A DNA stretch of 64,000 nucleotides, taken from contig JAJPHV010000039.1 in assembly GCA_021325095.1 (NCBI GenBank), positions 1 to 64,000 on the forward strand. The letters are read 5' to 3'. How positions within the stretch are numbered: position 1 is the first letter of the stretch; the number at the start of each line of letters is the position of its first letter. The notes under the pieces were generated by a model. That model searched no databases. It was not told where the DNA came from and saw only the letters and a list, made by a program, of their open reading frames with translations. The position numbers were made by a program, and so were the translations under genes. Below are positions 19,283-28,554 of this stretch, one piece after another. The stretch comes from Chloroflexota bacterium. GTDB taxonomy: Bacteria; Chloroflexota; Anaerolineae; Aggregatilineales; UBA2796.

Positions 19283-21604
19283 TTGCAGCATGGCCCGCTT
19301 CGGCCTATCATTCTGGCTAAGTGCCAGTTGAGCCGTGATCCGTTCGTGAGCACTCCACACTCAGATGTAGCCAGATCGTCACGCCGTCCGCGCCATTTCA
19401 CCTCCCTGCGCTGGAAGTTGACACTGCCTTTGCTGGTGGTGCTGCTTCCGGTAGCCATGCTGTCCACCTACGCCGTAACCGACAGTGTGGCGCGTGGTAT
19501 CCGCGACAGCCAGGTTAACGAACTGATCGCGGCGACCCATGCTCTGAATGAACGAGCAGTGACACTGGGCAGTACCCTGCGCCGCGAAGCTGAACGCGCC
19601 GCCTTTACACAGGGCGTCGCTTCATTTATCCAGGCCAATAACAGCGCGGCGCTGGCTGCCCTGCTGCGCCCATTGGCAGCGGCGGGTGACCTCGACTACC
19701 TGATCGTGGGCAACGCCAGTGGCCGGGAAGTGGTCGGCCTGGAACGCAGCGGCAATCTTTACAGGATGAGCCAGAGCACGCTGCTGAATCAGCTTGGATT
19801 CGGGGATGGTGTTCTCTCCGGCGGGCAGGCCAGCGCACCCGGCATTGTCCGCACCAAAGATGGCTACGCCCTCTTCGTGGCGGTTCCGGTGCAGCGGCGG
19901 GGCGCAGACAATCCGCTGGTCGGTGTCGCTGTGGTGGGCATTCGGCTGGCGCGGGCGCTCGGTACGCTGCGCGACACCGACCTGTCGCAAGTAACCCTCT
20001 TTGGGCCGAAGGGCGAACTGCTGGCAACAACCTTCGCGGCGGATCAGGCGGGCGTGATGGCAGCCCTCAAGGACATCGGGCCGCAACTGCTGACGGGTGC
20101 TGGCAGCATCCCGGTGATCAATCTGGAAAGCGGCGAGGCGCAGTACCAGGCGGCTTACCTGCCCTTTATGGTGGACGGTCAAACCCTGGGCGTCCTGGCA
20201 CTGCTGCGCCCCAGCACGCTCTGGGCAGCTACCGACGGCAGCCGCCAGACGCTCAGTCTGGCCTTCAGCGCTGCGCTGGGCGGCGTTCTGATCGCGGCTT
20301 TCATCGGCGTCAGCCTGACTGGCCGTCGCCTGGAACATATCACACGCACGGCCAGGGCACTGGCAGCGGGTGACCCACACGCCCGCACAGGGCTGGACGC
20401 CGGTGACGAGGTGAGCGAACTCGGCAAGGCCATCGATATTTACGCGCAGCGCGTCCAGAAGCGCCACGATGCGCTGGAAGCCTTGTTGCGTGAGCAGCGC
20501 GGCGAGGCGGCGCGGCTGATAGCGGTGCTGGAAGCTATTCCAGACGGGATCATCGTGCAAGACCTGGATGGCCGGGTGGTGTTGATGAACGACCATGCGC
20601 TGACCCTGCTCGGCAGCCAGCGCGTGTTCCGCAGTAGCCCGCTCAACGAACTGACGGCGATTGTGACTGATGCATTGGGCGCGGCCCTGGCGCCGGGCAT
20701 CTATTCGCTCGGCGATCCGCAGCGGGTGCCGCTTGACGGCAAGGTGCTGTACGCGCAGGCTGCCGCGATCCTGTCCACCATCAATGTGCGGATCGGCACG
20801 GTGATCGTGCTGCGCGACATCACGGAGGAGGTGCAGCGCGAACAGGCACGAGAGGCGCTGCTGGCGCAGGTGGCCCGCGAATCCCATCCACCGCTGCCGG
20901 CTGCATCGAAACACCCGGAAGACACCCTGCAACTATTCGTCCAGGAAATCAACCGGAACGCCATTGCCTTGCAGCGTATGATCACCGAGATTCGGGAACT
21001 CTCGACGTTTGACGCGCGTTCCGTGCAGCAGAGCCAGCAGGCGCTCTCCGCCGAAAGCCTGATCTGGCATGTGGCGAGTGAGTGGCAGCCCACCGCTCAG
21101 GCAGCGCGAATCGGCCTGCACGTGGTGGTGCTGCGGCGCGGTCTGCTGGTGTTGGGCGAAGAGCGGCGGCTGCGCTGGGCCATTGGCAACCTGGTCGATA
21201 ATGCCGTGAAATACACCCAGGCGCGCGGCCACGTGACGCTCATGCTGACGGCCACCGAAGACGAGAAATATGCGCAATTCTCGATCACCGACACCGGCGT
21301 CGGCATCAGCGCCCAGGATTTACCCCACGTGTTTACCCGTTTCTATCGGGGCAAACCGCTGGCGCGCAACGGGCAGATCATTCAGACGCCAGGCAGCGGC
21401 CAGGGCCTGTTCGTCGCCAGACGGGTGATCGAGGCACACGGCGGGTCGATTACACTGACCAGCACACCGGGGCGCGGCACAGAGGTGACGTTTACGCTTC
21501 CGCTGACGGCCAGCGTGCAGCTGGATTTGAGCGGCACGCTGGCCGGAGCACTCCCCGGTGAAGAAGCACTGGAGGTCGAGCCGAAACACCAGCCAAAACC
21601 TTGA
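19283..21604 (+). CDS. Sensor histidine kinase (HAMP-PAS-HATPase) with aberrant H-box
   Basis: Membrane sensor of about 773 residues. Order: TM1 about 46-66, a large extracytoplasmic sensor region to about 320, TM2 about 325-345, a HAMP linker (LTGRRLEHITRTARALAAGD ...), a PAS-like domain (LEAIPDGIIVQDLDGRVVLMN), then the kinase core. N box NLVDNAVKYT, G1 DTGVGIS, an F-box region and G2 GSGQGLF are intact. The phospho-acceptor region reads VARESHPPLPAA. Compared with the usual SHELRTPL, the His position is Arg532, and His535 falls where Arg is expected. Phosphotransfer ability is therefore uncertain. The longest frame begins with TTG; GTG at 19346 is an alternative. No adjacent response regulator. 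Confidence 0.88.
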   Translation: MQHGPLRPIILAKCQLSRDPFVSTPHSDVARSSRRPRHFTSLRWKLTLPLLVVLLPVAMLSTYAVTDSVARGIRDSQVNELIAATHALNERAVTLGSTLRREAERAAFTQGVASFIQANNSAALAALLRPLAAAGDLDYLIVGNASGREVVGLERSGNLYRMSQSTLLNQLGFGDGVLSGGQASAPGIVRTKDGYALFVAVPVQRRGADNPLVGVAVVGIRLARALGTLRDTDLSQVTLFGPKGELLATTFAADQAGVMAALKDIGPQLLTGAGSIPVINLESGEAQYQAAYLPFMVDGQTLGVLALLRPSTLWAATDGSRQTLSLAFSAALGGVLIAAFIGVSLTGRRLEHITRTARALAAGDPHARTGLDAGDEVSELGKAIDIYAQRVQKRHDALEALLREQRGEAARLIAVLEAIPDGIIVQDLDGRVVLMNDHALTLLGSQRVFRSSPLNELTAIVTDALGAALAPGIYSLGDPQRVPLDGKVLYAQAAAILSTINVRIGTVIVLRDITEEVQREQAREALLAQVARESHPPLPAASKHPEDTLQLFVQEINRNAIALQRMITEIRELSTFDARSVQQSQQALSAESLIWHVASEWQPTAQAARIGLHVVVLRRGLLVLGEERRLRWAIGNLVDNAVKYTQARGHVTLMLTATEDEKYAQFSITDTGVGISAQDLPHVFTRFYRGKPLARNGQIIQTPGSGQGLFVARRVIEAHGGSITLTSTPGRGTEVTFTLPLTASVQLDLSGTLAGALPGEEALEVEPKHQPKP

Positions 21605-21612
21605 GGACAAAT

Positions 21613-21645
21613 CAAGAGGCGATCTGTACCCTGGATCGCCTCTTG
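21613..21645. terminator. Bidirectional terminator, kinase / acs
   Basis: Perfect 12-bp inverted repeat (CAAGAGGCGATC arms) with a nine-base loop, placed between two convergent genes. Confidence 0.75.
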
Positions 21646-21667
21646 CTGTTGGGATTGGCTTGCCTGT

Positions 21668-23569
21668 CTATTCTTCCAGCGTGCTGATGTCGCCTTCTGG
21701 CTGGCCGAGCGCCCGCGCCTTGAGGACACGCCGCATGATCTTGCCGCTGCGGGTCTTGGGCAACTGCTTGACGAACTCGATCTTGGCGGGCACGGCGATG
21801 GGGCCAATCTCGTGCCGGACGTGATCCTTGAGCTGTTCCTCAAGCTGTGGACTGCCCTCGTATCCCTGGCGTAGCAGACAGTAGGCGTAGATGATGTTGC
21901 CCTTCAACTCGTCCGGCAAGCCGATGGCGGCAGCCTCGGCCACTGCCGGGTGGCTGACCAGGCCGCTTTCGACTTCTGCCGTGCCCAGGCGGTAGCCGCT
22001 GACTTTGATCACGTCGTCCACACGCCCGATGACCCAGATGTAGCCATCCTCATCCTTGCGCGCCGAATCGCCGGCCAGGTACATACCGGGGAATTTGCTC
22101 CAATACTGGTTCTTGTAACGCTCCGGGTCGCCGTAAACCGTGCGCAGCATCCCCGGCCAGGGCTTCTTGATAACCAGCAGGCCATCCTGACCGGGCGGGA
22201 CGGGATGGCCGTCTTCGTCCACGACGTCCACCTCGATACCGGGGAAAGGCTTCGTGGCGCTGCCCGGCTTGAGCGGCGTCACCGGTAGGGGCGTGATCAT
22301 GAAACCGCCCGTTTCCGTCTGCCACCAGGTATCCATGATTGGGCAGCGGCCTTTGCCGATGACCTCGTAATACCACTTCCACGCCTCCGGGTTGATCGGC
22401 TCGCCCACCGAGCCGAGCAGACGCAGCGAGGATAGATCGTGACGGTTGGGCCAGGCTGCGCCAAAACGCATCAGGCCGCGAATGGCCGTCGGCGCGGTGT
22501 ACATGACGGTGATTCCGTAGTACTCAACCAGTTTCCACCAGCGATTCGGGTAGGGATGCGTCGGCGCGCCCTCGTACATGAAGCTGGTCACGCCCAGGAT
22601 CAGCGGGGCGTAGACAATGTAGCTGTGCCCGGTGATCCAGCCGGGGTCGGCGGCGCACCACCAGCGATCTTCTTCCTTGAGGTCAAAGACCCATTGCAGC
22701 GTCGTGCTGGTGTAAACCTGGTAGCCGCCGTGTGTGTGCAGGATGCCCTTCGGCTTGCCCGTTGTGCCGGAGGTGTAGAGGATGAACAGCGGGTCTTCGG
22801 CGTCCATTACTTCGGCCTCGCACTTAGTGGAAGCGATGGGCAGCGCCATCAGGTCGTGCCACCAGTAATCGCGATCCGGTTCCATCTCCACAGCGTGGCC
22901 CGTTCGCTTGAAGACGACGACGTGTTCCACCACCGGGCTGCGGCGAACGGCAGCATCCGCGATCTTCTTCAGTTCGACGATCTGGCCGCGCAGCCACGCG
23001 CCGTCCTGCGTGACGAGTACACGGCTCTGGGCGTCCTCGATCCGGTCGGCCAGCGATTGCTCGGAGAAACCACCATACACGACGCTGTGCACGGCCCCGA
23101 TCTTGGCACAGGCCAGCATGGCAATCACCAACTCTGGCACGCGGCCCATGTAGATCGTGACCCTGTCGCCCTTCTGGACGCCCATACTCTTGAGCACGTT
23201 GGCGAATTTGTTGACTTCCTGGGTCAGCCGATAGTAGCTGTAAGTATGCTGGTCGCCGTTCTCGCCTTCCCAGATCAGCGCCAGTTTGTTTTTGTGCGCC
23301 GTCTTGACGTGCCGATCCAGCGCATTGTAGGCGATATTGGTCTTGCCGCCCACGAACCACTTGTAGAATGGCGCATTGGAGCTGTCCAGCACCTTGTCCC
23401 ATTTGCGGAACCAGTGCAGTTTTTCAGCCTGCTCGGCCCAGAACGCTTCGGGGTCTTGTTGGGCTTTCTTGTAAACCGCATCGTAATCGGGGATGTAAGC
23501 ATTTTTAACGATTTCTTCGGAAGGGTAATACCATTCCTGCGTGTTGGTGGTCGCCACCGCCTCGGCCAT
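21668..23569 (-). CDS. acs: Acetyl-CoA synthetase
   Basis: AMP-forming acetate-CoA ligase of about 633 residues, activating acetate for central metabolism. Seen: the P-loop [11 protein letters not shown], the [18 protein letters not shown] segment typical of Acs, [10 protein letters not shown], the hinge region [22 protein letters not shown], and the C-terminal [11 protein letters not shown] with the lysine that is acetylated by regulatory enzymes in this family. An ATG at 23578 abuts the AGGAG; the ATG at 23569 has correct spacing and is chosen. A TATAAT lies at 23615-23620 on the minus strand. Confidence 0.96.
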   Translation of the reverse strand: MAEAVATTNTQEWYYPSEEIVKNAYIPDYDAVYKKAQQDPEAFWAEQAEKLHWFRKWDKVLDSSNAPFYKWFVGGKTNIAYNALDRHVKTAHKNKLALIWEGENGDQHTYSYYRLTQEVNKFANVLKSMGVQKGDRVTIYMGRVPELVIAMLACAKIGAVHSVVYGGFSEQSLADRIEDAQSRVLVTQDGAWLRGQIVELKKIADAAVRRSPVVEHVVVFKRTGHAVEMEPDRDYWWHDLMALPIASTKCEAEVMDAEDPLFILYTSGTTGKPKGILHTHGGYQVYTSTTLQWVFDLKEEDRWWCAADPGWITGHSYIVYAPLILGVTSFMYEGAPTHPYPNRWWKLVEYYGITVMYTAPTAIRGLMRFGAAWPNRHDLSSLRLLGSVGEPINPEAWKWYYEVIGKGRCPIMDTWWQTETGGFMITPLPVTPLKPGSATKPFPGIEVDVVDEDGHPVPPGQDGLLVIKKPWPGMLRTVYGDPERYKNQYWSKFPGMYLAGDSARKDEDGYIWVIGRVDDVIKVSGYRLGTAEVESGLVSHPAVAEAAAIGLPDELKGNIIYAYCLLRQGYEGSPQLEEQLKDHVRHEIGPIAVPAKIEFVKQLPKTRSGKIMRRVLKARALGQPEGDISTLEE

Positions 23570-23614
23570 CGATCCCATCTCCTGTGCTTAATTAAATCAA
23601 TCTTGGATACGCAT

Positions 23615-23620
23615 ATTATA
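23615..23620 (-). promoter_or_regulatory. TATAAT -10 box of acs
   Basis: Consensus -10 on the minus strand, about 45 bp before the acs ATG. The -35 region (GTTTCA at 17 bp) is only a partial match. Confidence 0.5.
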
Positions 23621-23740
23621 GGCGGTAATGCGCAAAATGAAACACAGCCGAGGGGAAGTTCAGGGCCAATCCACTCTCATGGCAAAGTAGAAGGAGGTAG
23701 CCCTGAGAAGTCCAGCCAAAGCATTGAGCGAAGTGACAGA

Positions 23741-23770
23741 TCAGTGGGGTGCTTGTCAGTGGGGTGCTTG
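23741..23770. repeat. 15-bp tandem duplication
   Basis: TCAGTGGGGTGCTTG occurs twice in direct succession (23741-23755 and 23756-23770), perfectly conserved. Probably a slippage product with no evident function. Confidence 0.8.
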
Positions 23771-24032
23771 GGACAACGCCAGGGGCTGGGTGCGCTGCTG
23801 GTGTTCATATAGACGGAAATGTTGTGTGGATTGATAAGCTGTGGATCGGGCACGTTCTCAACGCGTACATTGCTGGCTCCGTACCAGCACCGCGCTTTCA
23901 TTTCGATTGACCCTTTCCTACGCTTTCAGACGGCGGAGGACTGTTGGCGCGCTGTTAGTCTGGAGGCGGATGGTCAACGTGCGCGGCGGCCTCACGTCTG
24001 CCCCCATTTCCCAAGATACCCTTTGTTACCGT

Positions 24033-24062
24033 TTGACAGCGTGTGGCGATGTGCGTTAGTAT
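24033..24062 (+). promoter_or_regulatory. Promoter of lacI / alpha-xyloside locus
   Basis: Perfect -35 TTGACA at 24033-24038, 18-bp spacer, -10 TAGTAT at 24057-24062. The predicted transcription start falls inside the palindrome at 24065-24092. Confidence 0.65.
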
Positions 24063-24064
24063 TG

Positions 24065-24092
24065 CCGGTATCGTTACCGGTAACGATACCGG
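24065..24092. promoter_or_regulatory. 28-bp perfect palindromic operator
   Basis: A perfect 28-bp inverted repeat; each half reads CCGGTATCGTTACC. It starts three bases after the -10 box, so a bound repressor would block transcription start. It lies 31 bp before the LacI-family start codon, the position expected of an autoregulatory site. Confidence 0.75.
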
Positions 24093-24123
24093 GTTCTTCC
24101 TGTTGGGAATGGCTGCTGAATTG

Positions 24124-25155
24124 ATGAGCGAATCGACAACTTATACAATTGCCGACGTAGCCAGGGCCGCTGGCGTTTCCGTCTCTACCGTCTCCCGCAT
24201 TCTCAATGGCAAGCAGGACGTTGCCCAGGCCACCCGTGAGCGCGTCCAGCAGGTCATCGCCGAGCTAGGCTACAGCCCGCACGCGCAGGCGCAGGGATTG
24301 CGCGCTGGCAGGACGCGCAATATCGCGCTCCTCTTTCCGCTCAAATACCCCGGAACGCTCCCCTACAATTCGCTCGAAACAGACTTTATCATCGGCGCCG
24401 CCGCCGCTGCTGCCGACAGGAATTATTTCTTCAGCCTGGTGACGACGCAGGTCACGAAGGACAGCCTGATCGGTCTTTATCGCAGCGCACAGATCGATGG
24501 GCTGGTGCTGATGCACATCCATACCCAGGACTGGCGCGTCGATCTCTTGCGCCACAAGAACTATCCTTTCGTGATGATCGGCCATTGTGCCGACAATACC
24601 GGGCTGAATTTCATCGACCTGGACTTTGAGGCTGTGGTACAAACTGCCTTCGATCACGTCATCGAGTTAGGCCACCAGCGCATCGGCTTCCTCGCGCTTC
24701 CCGCAGAAATGCGTCTGCGGGGCTTTGGCCCGGCAGTACGCGCCTGGGAAGGCTACGAAAAGGCACTAAAACACCACCGCCTCAGCCCGCTCTACCGGGA
24801 GGTGGGCTATGAAGCGTCGGACATTTTCGCGGCCACGCTGGAACTGCTGGACGAGCAACCCGGCCTGACCGCTATCGTCACCACCCACGAATTTGCAGCT
24901 TTGAGCATCATCCAGGCGCTAAAACTGCGAGGTCGCAGTGTGCCCGATGACTGCTCGCTGGTCGCGCTGATGACCGAACGAATCGCCGCGCTCAGTATGC
25001 CGCCCACGACACATCTGGACTTCCCCTCGCACACAATGGGCTACCGGGCCGTTGAGATGCTTCTGCGAAAGCTGGAAGGCGAACTCAAGGAGCCTGAGCA
25101 AATCCTGCTTCCGCCCCAACTGGTAATCAGAGACAGCACCATGCCGCTGCGATGA
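24124..25155 (+). CDS. LacI-family transcriptional regulator (alpha-xyloside locus)
   Basis: DNA-binding repressor of 343 residues. N-terminal HTH YTIADVARAAGVSVSTVSRILNGK with hinge sequence (QAQGLRAGRTRNIALLFP), then a periplasmic-binding-protein-like effector domain with the C-terminal DFPSHTMGYRAVEMLLRKL. The frame is open to 24043, but that part overlaps the promoter and palindrome; ATG at 24124 (or 24109) gives the normal LacI N-terminus. It is followed by a sugar binding protein, two permeases and a GH31 enzyme on the same strand, which it probably controls along with itself. The effector is probably a sugar released by the alpha-xylosidase. Confidence 0.92.
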   Translation: MSESTTYTIADVARAAGVSVSTVSRILNGKQDVAQATRERVQQVIAELGYSPHAQAQGLRAGRTRNIALLFPLKYPGTLPYNSLETDFIIGAAAAAADRNYFFSLVTTQVTKDSLIGLYRSAQIDGLVLMHIHTQDWRVDLLRHKNYPFVMIGHCADNTGLNFIDLDFEAVVQTAFDHVIELGHQRIGFLALPAEMRLRGFGPAVRAWEGYEKALKHHRLSPLYREVGYEASDIFAATLELLDEQPGLTAIVTTHEFAALSIIQALKLRGRSVPDDCSLVALMTERIAALSMPPTTHLDFPSHTMGYRAVEMLLRKLEGELKEPEQILLPPQLVIRDSTMPLR

Positions 25156-25255
25156 TGGCTGGCATCGGAAAGGAGATGATGGCTTCGGAAAACCAGTTGT
25201 CACGTTCACTTATTCCGCGTGCATATCGAAATGTATATCGAAAAGGAGAGTTAAG

Positions 25256-26542
25256 ATGCACAATAAACTGTCGAGAGTCGTGTTAGTGCTGCTGGCGTTC
25301 CTGACGTTGATGACACTCGGAGCGACCCGGCCCACAGCAGCGCAGGGAACCGTCCTGAAGGTGTGGCATTACGAGTCAGCTAACGGCGCAATGGGTAGTG
25401 CCTGGGATGCGGCGATGAAGAAGTTTGAGGCCACCCATCCCGGCGTCAAGATCGAGTACGAGCAAAAGGGCTTCGAGCAGATTCGCCAGACGGCACAGAT
25501 GATCTTGAACTCGGATAGCGCCCCCGACGTGATGGAGTCCCCGAAGGGCAATGCAACGGCAGGGTTCCTCTCGAAGCAAGGCTTGCTGACCGACCTGACG
25601 GATGTCGTCACCAAGCGCGGTTGGGACAAAATCCTGAGTCCAAGCCTGGCTACCGTTTGCCGTTACAATGAAAATGGCATCATGGGCGACGGCAAATGGT
25701 ACGGGGTCACAAATTACGGCGAGTACGTGATGGTCTACTACAACAAGGACCTGTTCAAGAAGGTCGGTGCAGAAGTACCGAAGACCCTGGACGAATTTGA
25801 AGCGGTCATGGATAAATTTGTCAAGGCGGGTATCACGCCGCTGGTCGTGGCGGGCGCGGAATACCCGGCTCAACAGGTCTTCTACGAACTGGCCCTCAGC
25901 AAGGCGGATCGGAAGTTTATCAACGCCTACCAGCTTTACCAGGGAGACGTCGACTTTCATGGGCCGGAGTTCACTTTCGGCGCGGAACGTCTCGTCCAGT
26001 GGGTTCAGAAGGGCTACATTAGCAAGGATTCGACGGGCCTGAAAGCCGAAGATATGGGCGTGGCCTGGGAGAACGGCAAAGCGCCGCTCCTGATCTCCGG
26101 TAGCTGGTGGTATGGGCGCTTCATGACCGAAGTCAAGAACTTCGAGTGGGATACGTTCCTCTTCCCCGGCAACAAACTGCACCCCGGTTCCGGCGGCAAT
26201 ATCTGGGTCGTGCCTGCCGGCTCGAAGAACAAAGAACTGGCCTACGACTTCATTGACATCACGATGCAGCAAGAAAACCAGACCCTGCTGGCTAACGCGG
26301 GCGGCGTGCCGGTCAATGCCGATCTGTCGAAGATCACCGATCCGAAGGTCAAAACGCTCAACCAGAACTTTGCCGACATCATCCAGAATGATGGGCTGGC
26401 CTTCTATCCCGACTGGCCCGTGCCGGGTTACTATGACGTGCTGGTCTCAAACGTGCAGGAACTGATCGCGGGCACAAAAACACCGAGCCAGTTCCTGGAT
26501 GCTATTGCCGAGAATTACAAGCAAAATAAGCCCACGTCGTAA
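25256..26542 (+). CDS. CUT1 sugar ABC transporter, substrate-binding protein
   Basis: Extracellular binding protein of 428 residues (family 1). Signal peptide about 1-30 ending TAAQG, with no lipobox cysteine. Mature part starts VLKVWHYESANG and has the family layout (NSDSAPDVMES, YGEYVMVYYNKDLFKKVG, SGSWWYGRFMTE). AAAAGGAGAG precedes the ATG. It is placed after the LacI gene and before two permeases and an alpha-xylosidase, so the ligand is probably an alpha-xyloside-containing oligosaccharide; the ligand cannot be read from sequence. A hairpin follows the gene. Confidence 0.93.
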   Translation: MHNKLSRVVLVLLAFLTLMTLGATRPTAAQGTVLKVWHYESANGAMGSAWDAAMKKFEATHPGVKIEYEQKGFEQIRQTAQMILNSDSAPDVMESPKGNATAGFLSKQGLLTDLTDVVTKRGWDKILSPSLATVCRYNENGIMGDGKWYGVTNYGEYVMVYYNKDLFKKVGAEVPKTLDEFEAVMDKFVKAGITPLVVAGAEYPAQQVFYELALSKADRKFINAYQLYQGDVDFHGPEFTFGAERLVQWVQKGYISKDSTGLKAEDMGVAWENGKAPLLISGSWWYGRFMTEVKNFEWDTFLFPGNKLHPGSGGNIWVVPAGSKNKELAYDFIDITMQQENQTLLANAGGVPVNADLSKITDPKVKTLNQNFADIIQNDGLAFYPDWPVPGYYDVLVSNVQELIAGTKTPSQFLDAIAENYKQNKPTS

Positions 26543-26587
26543 GCAAGGCTGACGTAGGGCAAGAGGGCACCGGGCAAGAGAGTGAGC

Positions 26588-26616
26588 CAGACCATCTGGT
26601 ACAATCAGGTGGTCTG
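26588..26616 (+). terminator. Intercistronic hairpin after binding-protein gene
   Basis: Eleven-base-pair stem with one G-T pair and a seven-base loop between the binding-protein and first permease genes. Such hairpins often give partial termination or mRNA protection, which keeps the binding protein in excess. Confidence 0.5.
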
Positions 26617-26673
26617 ACCGCTCGACGGTGGAAGAGTCTGTCAATCGCATAGTCCAAGCGCATAGTCAACGGC

Positions 26674-27651
26674 ATGGCAAACAAATCGGCTTCGGCCAAT
26701 CAAACACTGATCGCTGTAGAACTGCACGGCGCAAGAGCGGCAACGCACGAACGTACCTCGCTGAATCGAGGCTATGCCATCTTCCTGCTCCCCGGCGTGA
26801 TCCTGTTCTTGTTGGTCATCATTCTCCCGTTCCTGGTCAACGTGGGGGTCAGCTTTACCCGGTGGCAGGGCGTCGGCACGCCCCGATGGATCGGACTCGC
26901 CAATTATCAACAAGCCTTTACCGATACGACCTTCTGGGCATCCTTCAGAAACAATCTGATTCTGATCATTGCCATTACCGTCGTCCCGACGATTGTCGGG
27001 CTGCTGTTGTCGTCGCTGCTTTTTGACTACGTTGCTAGGCGGTTTGGCAAGTCCGTCTCGAATTTCTTCCGCGCCGGGTTTTACCTGCCGCAGATTTTGC
27101 CGGTGGCGATTGCGGGCGTGGTCTGGGGCTGGCTGTTGAAACCCGATGGCGCTGTGAACTGGGTCTTGAATTCGGTGGGCCTGAATGCACTGGCGCACAA
27201 CTGGCTTGGCGATGCCACCACTGCCCTGCCGACGGTGATGGTCATCATGGTCTGGTTCCAGATCGGCTACCCGCTGGTCATCTTTATGGCCGCCTTGCAG
27301 CGCATCGACCCGGAACTGCTGGAAGCCGCTGCGATTGATGGGGCATCCGGTTTCCAGGGATTTATTCACATTACCCTGCCACTCATCCGGCCCGAAATCG
27401 CAGTGGTCATCCTGACGACGACCATCTACGCCTTGAAAATCTTCGGCCAGATTTTTGTTCTGACCAGGGGCGGGCCGGGTACGGCCACGATGGTCCCGGC
27501 CTATTTCGCGTACCAGAACTTTTTTGAGAAGTTCAACGTGGGCTATGGCGCGGCCATTTCGACGGTCATGGCCTTCATTATCCTGCTGCTGACTGCTGCC
27601 TTTATCTTCGCCCAGTCCAGGCAGGAAGTTGGCAGCGAGGCGTGGACATGA
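26674..27651 (+). CDS. CUT1 sugar ABC transporter permease (MalF-like)
   Basis: Inner-membrane permease of 325 residues with six predicted helices. It has the ATPase-docking EAA loop LLEAAAIDGASGFQGFIHITLPLI near residues 210-232. N-terminal residues 1-28 are cytosolic and polar. Probably co-transcribed with the binding protein upstream and overlaps the next permease gene. No ATPase gene is in the locus; CUT1 systems commonly share one MsmK/UgpC-type ATPase encoded elsewhere. Confidence 0.93.
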   Translation: MANKSASANQTLIAVELHGARAATHERTSLNRGYAIFLLPGVILFLLVIILPFLVNVGVSFTRWQGVGTPRWIGLANYQQAFTDTTFWASFRNNLILIIAITVVPTIVGLLLSSLLFDYVARRFGKSVSNFFRAGFYLPQILPVAIAGVVWGWLLKPDGAVNWVLNSVGLNALAHNWLGDATTALPTVMVIMVWFQIGYPLVIFMAALQRIDPELLEAAAIDGASGFQGFIHITLPLIRPEIAVVILTTTIYALKIFGQIFVLTRGGPGTATMVPAYFAYQNFFEKFNVGYGAAISTVMAFIILLLTAAFIFAQSRQEVGSEAWT

Positions 27652-28490
27652 CGCGCACACCCCGGCTTGCTCAAGGAATAGGCCAGTACGTCACCCTGAT
27701 CGCGCTGTTGGCGCTGCTGCTGCTCATGCTCGCGCCGTTCGGCTTGGTCGTGATCAATGCCTTCAAGACGCCTACCGAATACGCCAGCAACGGCCCGATC
27801 AGTCTGCCCGGTGGCCTTTACCTGCAAGGGCTGGTGGATTTCTGGAACCGGGTAGATTTCACCAATAAGCTGGTCAACAGCACGCTGATCAGTCTCTCGG
27901 TGGCGATCCTGGCCGTCGTCGTGTCGCTGTTGAACGCCTTCGCGCTGGGCATTGGCAGGGTCAGGGGCCGGGTCTTGTTTCTGATCTTCTTCATGGTTGC
28001 CAGCACACTTCCCCACGAGTCGCTGGCCTATCCGCTCTATTACTTTGCCAAGTTTGTCAAGCTCTACGACACGCAGTTTTCGATCATTCTGATCTTCACC
28101 GTCATCCAGAGCGCCTTCGGGACGTACCTGCTCAGTTCGGTATTCAGTACCTTCCCCAGAGAAATGATCGAGGCGGCGACGGTGGATGGCTGCAACAAGC
28201 TGCAACTCCTGGTTCGGATAGTGGCGCCCGTCAGTTTGCCGTCTCTGTCCGTCCTGTTCACCTTCTTTTTTATCTGGACATGGAACGAATTCTTCCTACC
28301 GCTGATCATGCTCATCTCCAATTCCAAGCAAACCGTTCCACTGGCAATTGCGATTCTTCAAGGACAGCATAACATGGATGCCACGACGACCAGCGCATCG
28401 GCGCTGCTCGGCATCCTGCCGTGCATCCTCTTCTTTTTGCTTTTCCAGCGAACGCTGACCAGGGGCATTACGGCGGGGGCCATCAAGTAG
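27648..28490 (+). CDS. CUT1 sugar ABC transporter permease (MalG-like)
   Basis: Second permease, 280 residues, six helices, EAA loop MIEAATVDGCNKLQLLVRIVAPVSLP. The start ATG at 27648 overlaps the TGA of the previous gene (ATGA) and has GAGG seven bases upstream; a GTG six bases earlier is less likely. It pairs with the MalF-like protein to form the membrane channel. Confidence 0.93.
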   Translation: MTRTPRLAQGIGQYVTLIALLALLLLMLAPFGLVVINAFKTPTEYASNGPISLPGGLYLQGLVDFWNRVDFTNKLVNSTLISLSVAILAVVVSLLNAFALGIGRVRGRVLFLIFFMVASTLPHESLAYPLYYFAKFVKLYDTQFSIILIFTVIQSAFGTYLLSSVFSTFPREMIEAATVDGCNKLQLLVRIVAPVSLPSLSVLFTFFFIWTWNEFFLPLIMLISNSKQTVPLAIAILQGQHNMDATTTSASALLGILPCILFFLLFQRTLTRGITAGAIK

Positions 28491-28554
28491 CTCTATTCGA
28501 ATTCGATCTTCCTTTGCAGGCGCAAGATAGCCTGTTTCAACCGGAGGTACAACG

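Larger units (their letters stand above)
23570..24123. other. Divergent intergenic region acs / lacI
   Basis: 554 bp. It contains the acs -10 box (23615-23620), a 15-bp tandem duplication (23741-23770) and the promoter/operator of the LacI gene (24033-24092). Short open frames here lack recognisable features. Confidence 0.6.

Noticed and set aside
23819..24124. 101-codon open frame upstream of lacI
   Set aside because: Overlaps the promoter and the 28-bp palindrome; no protein-like features.
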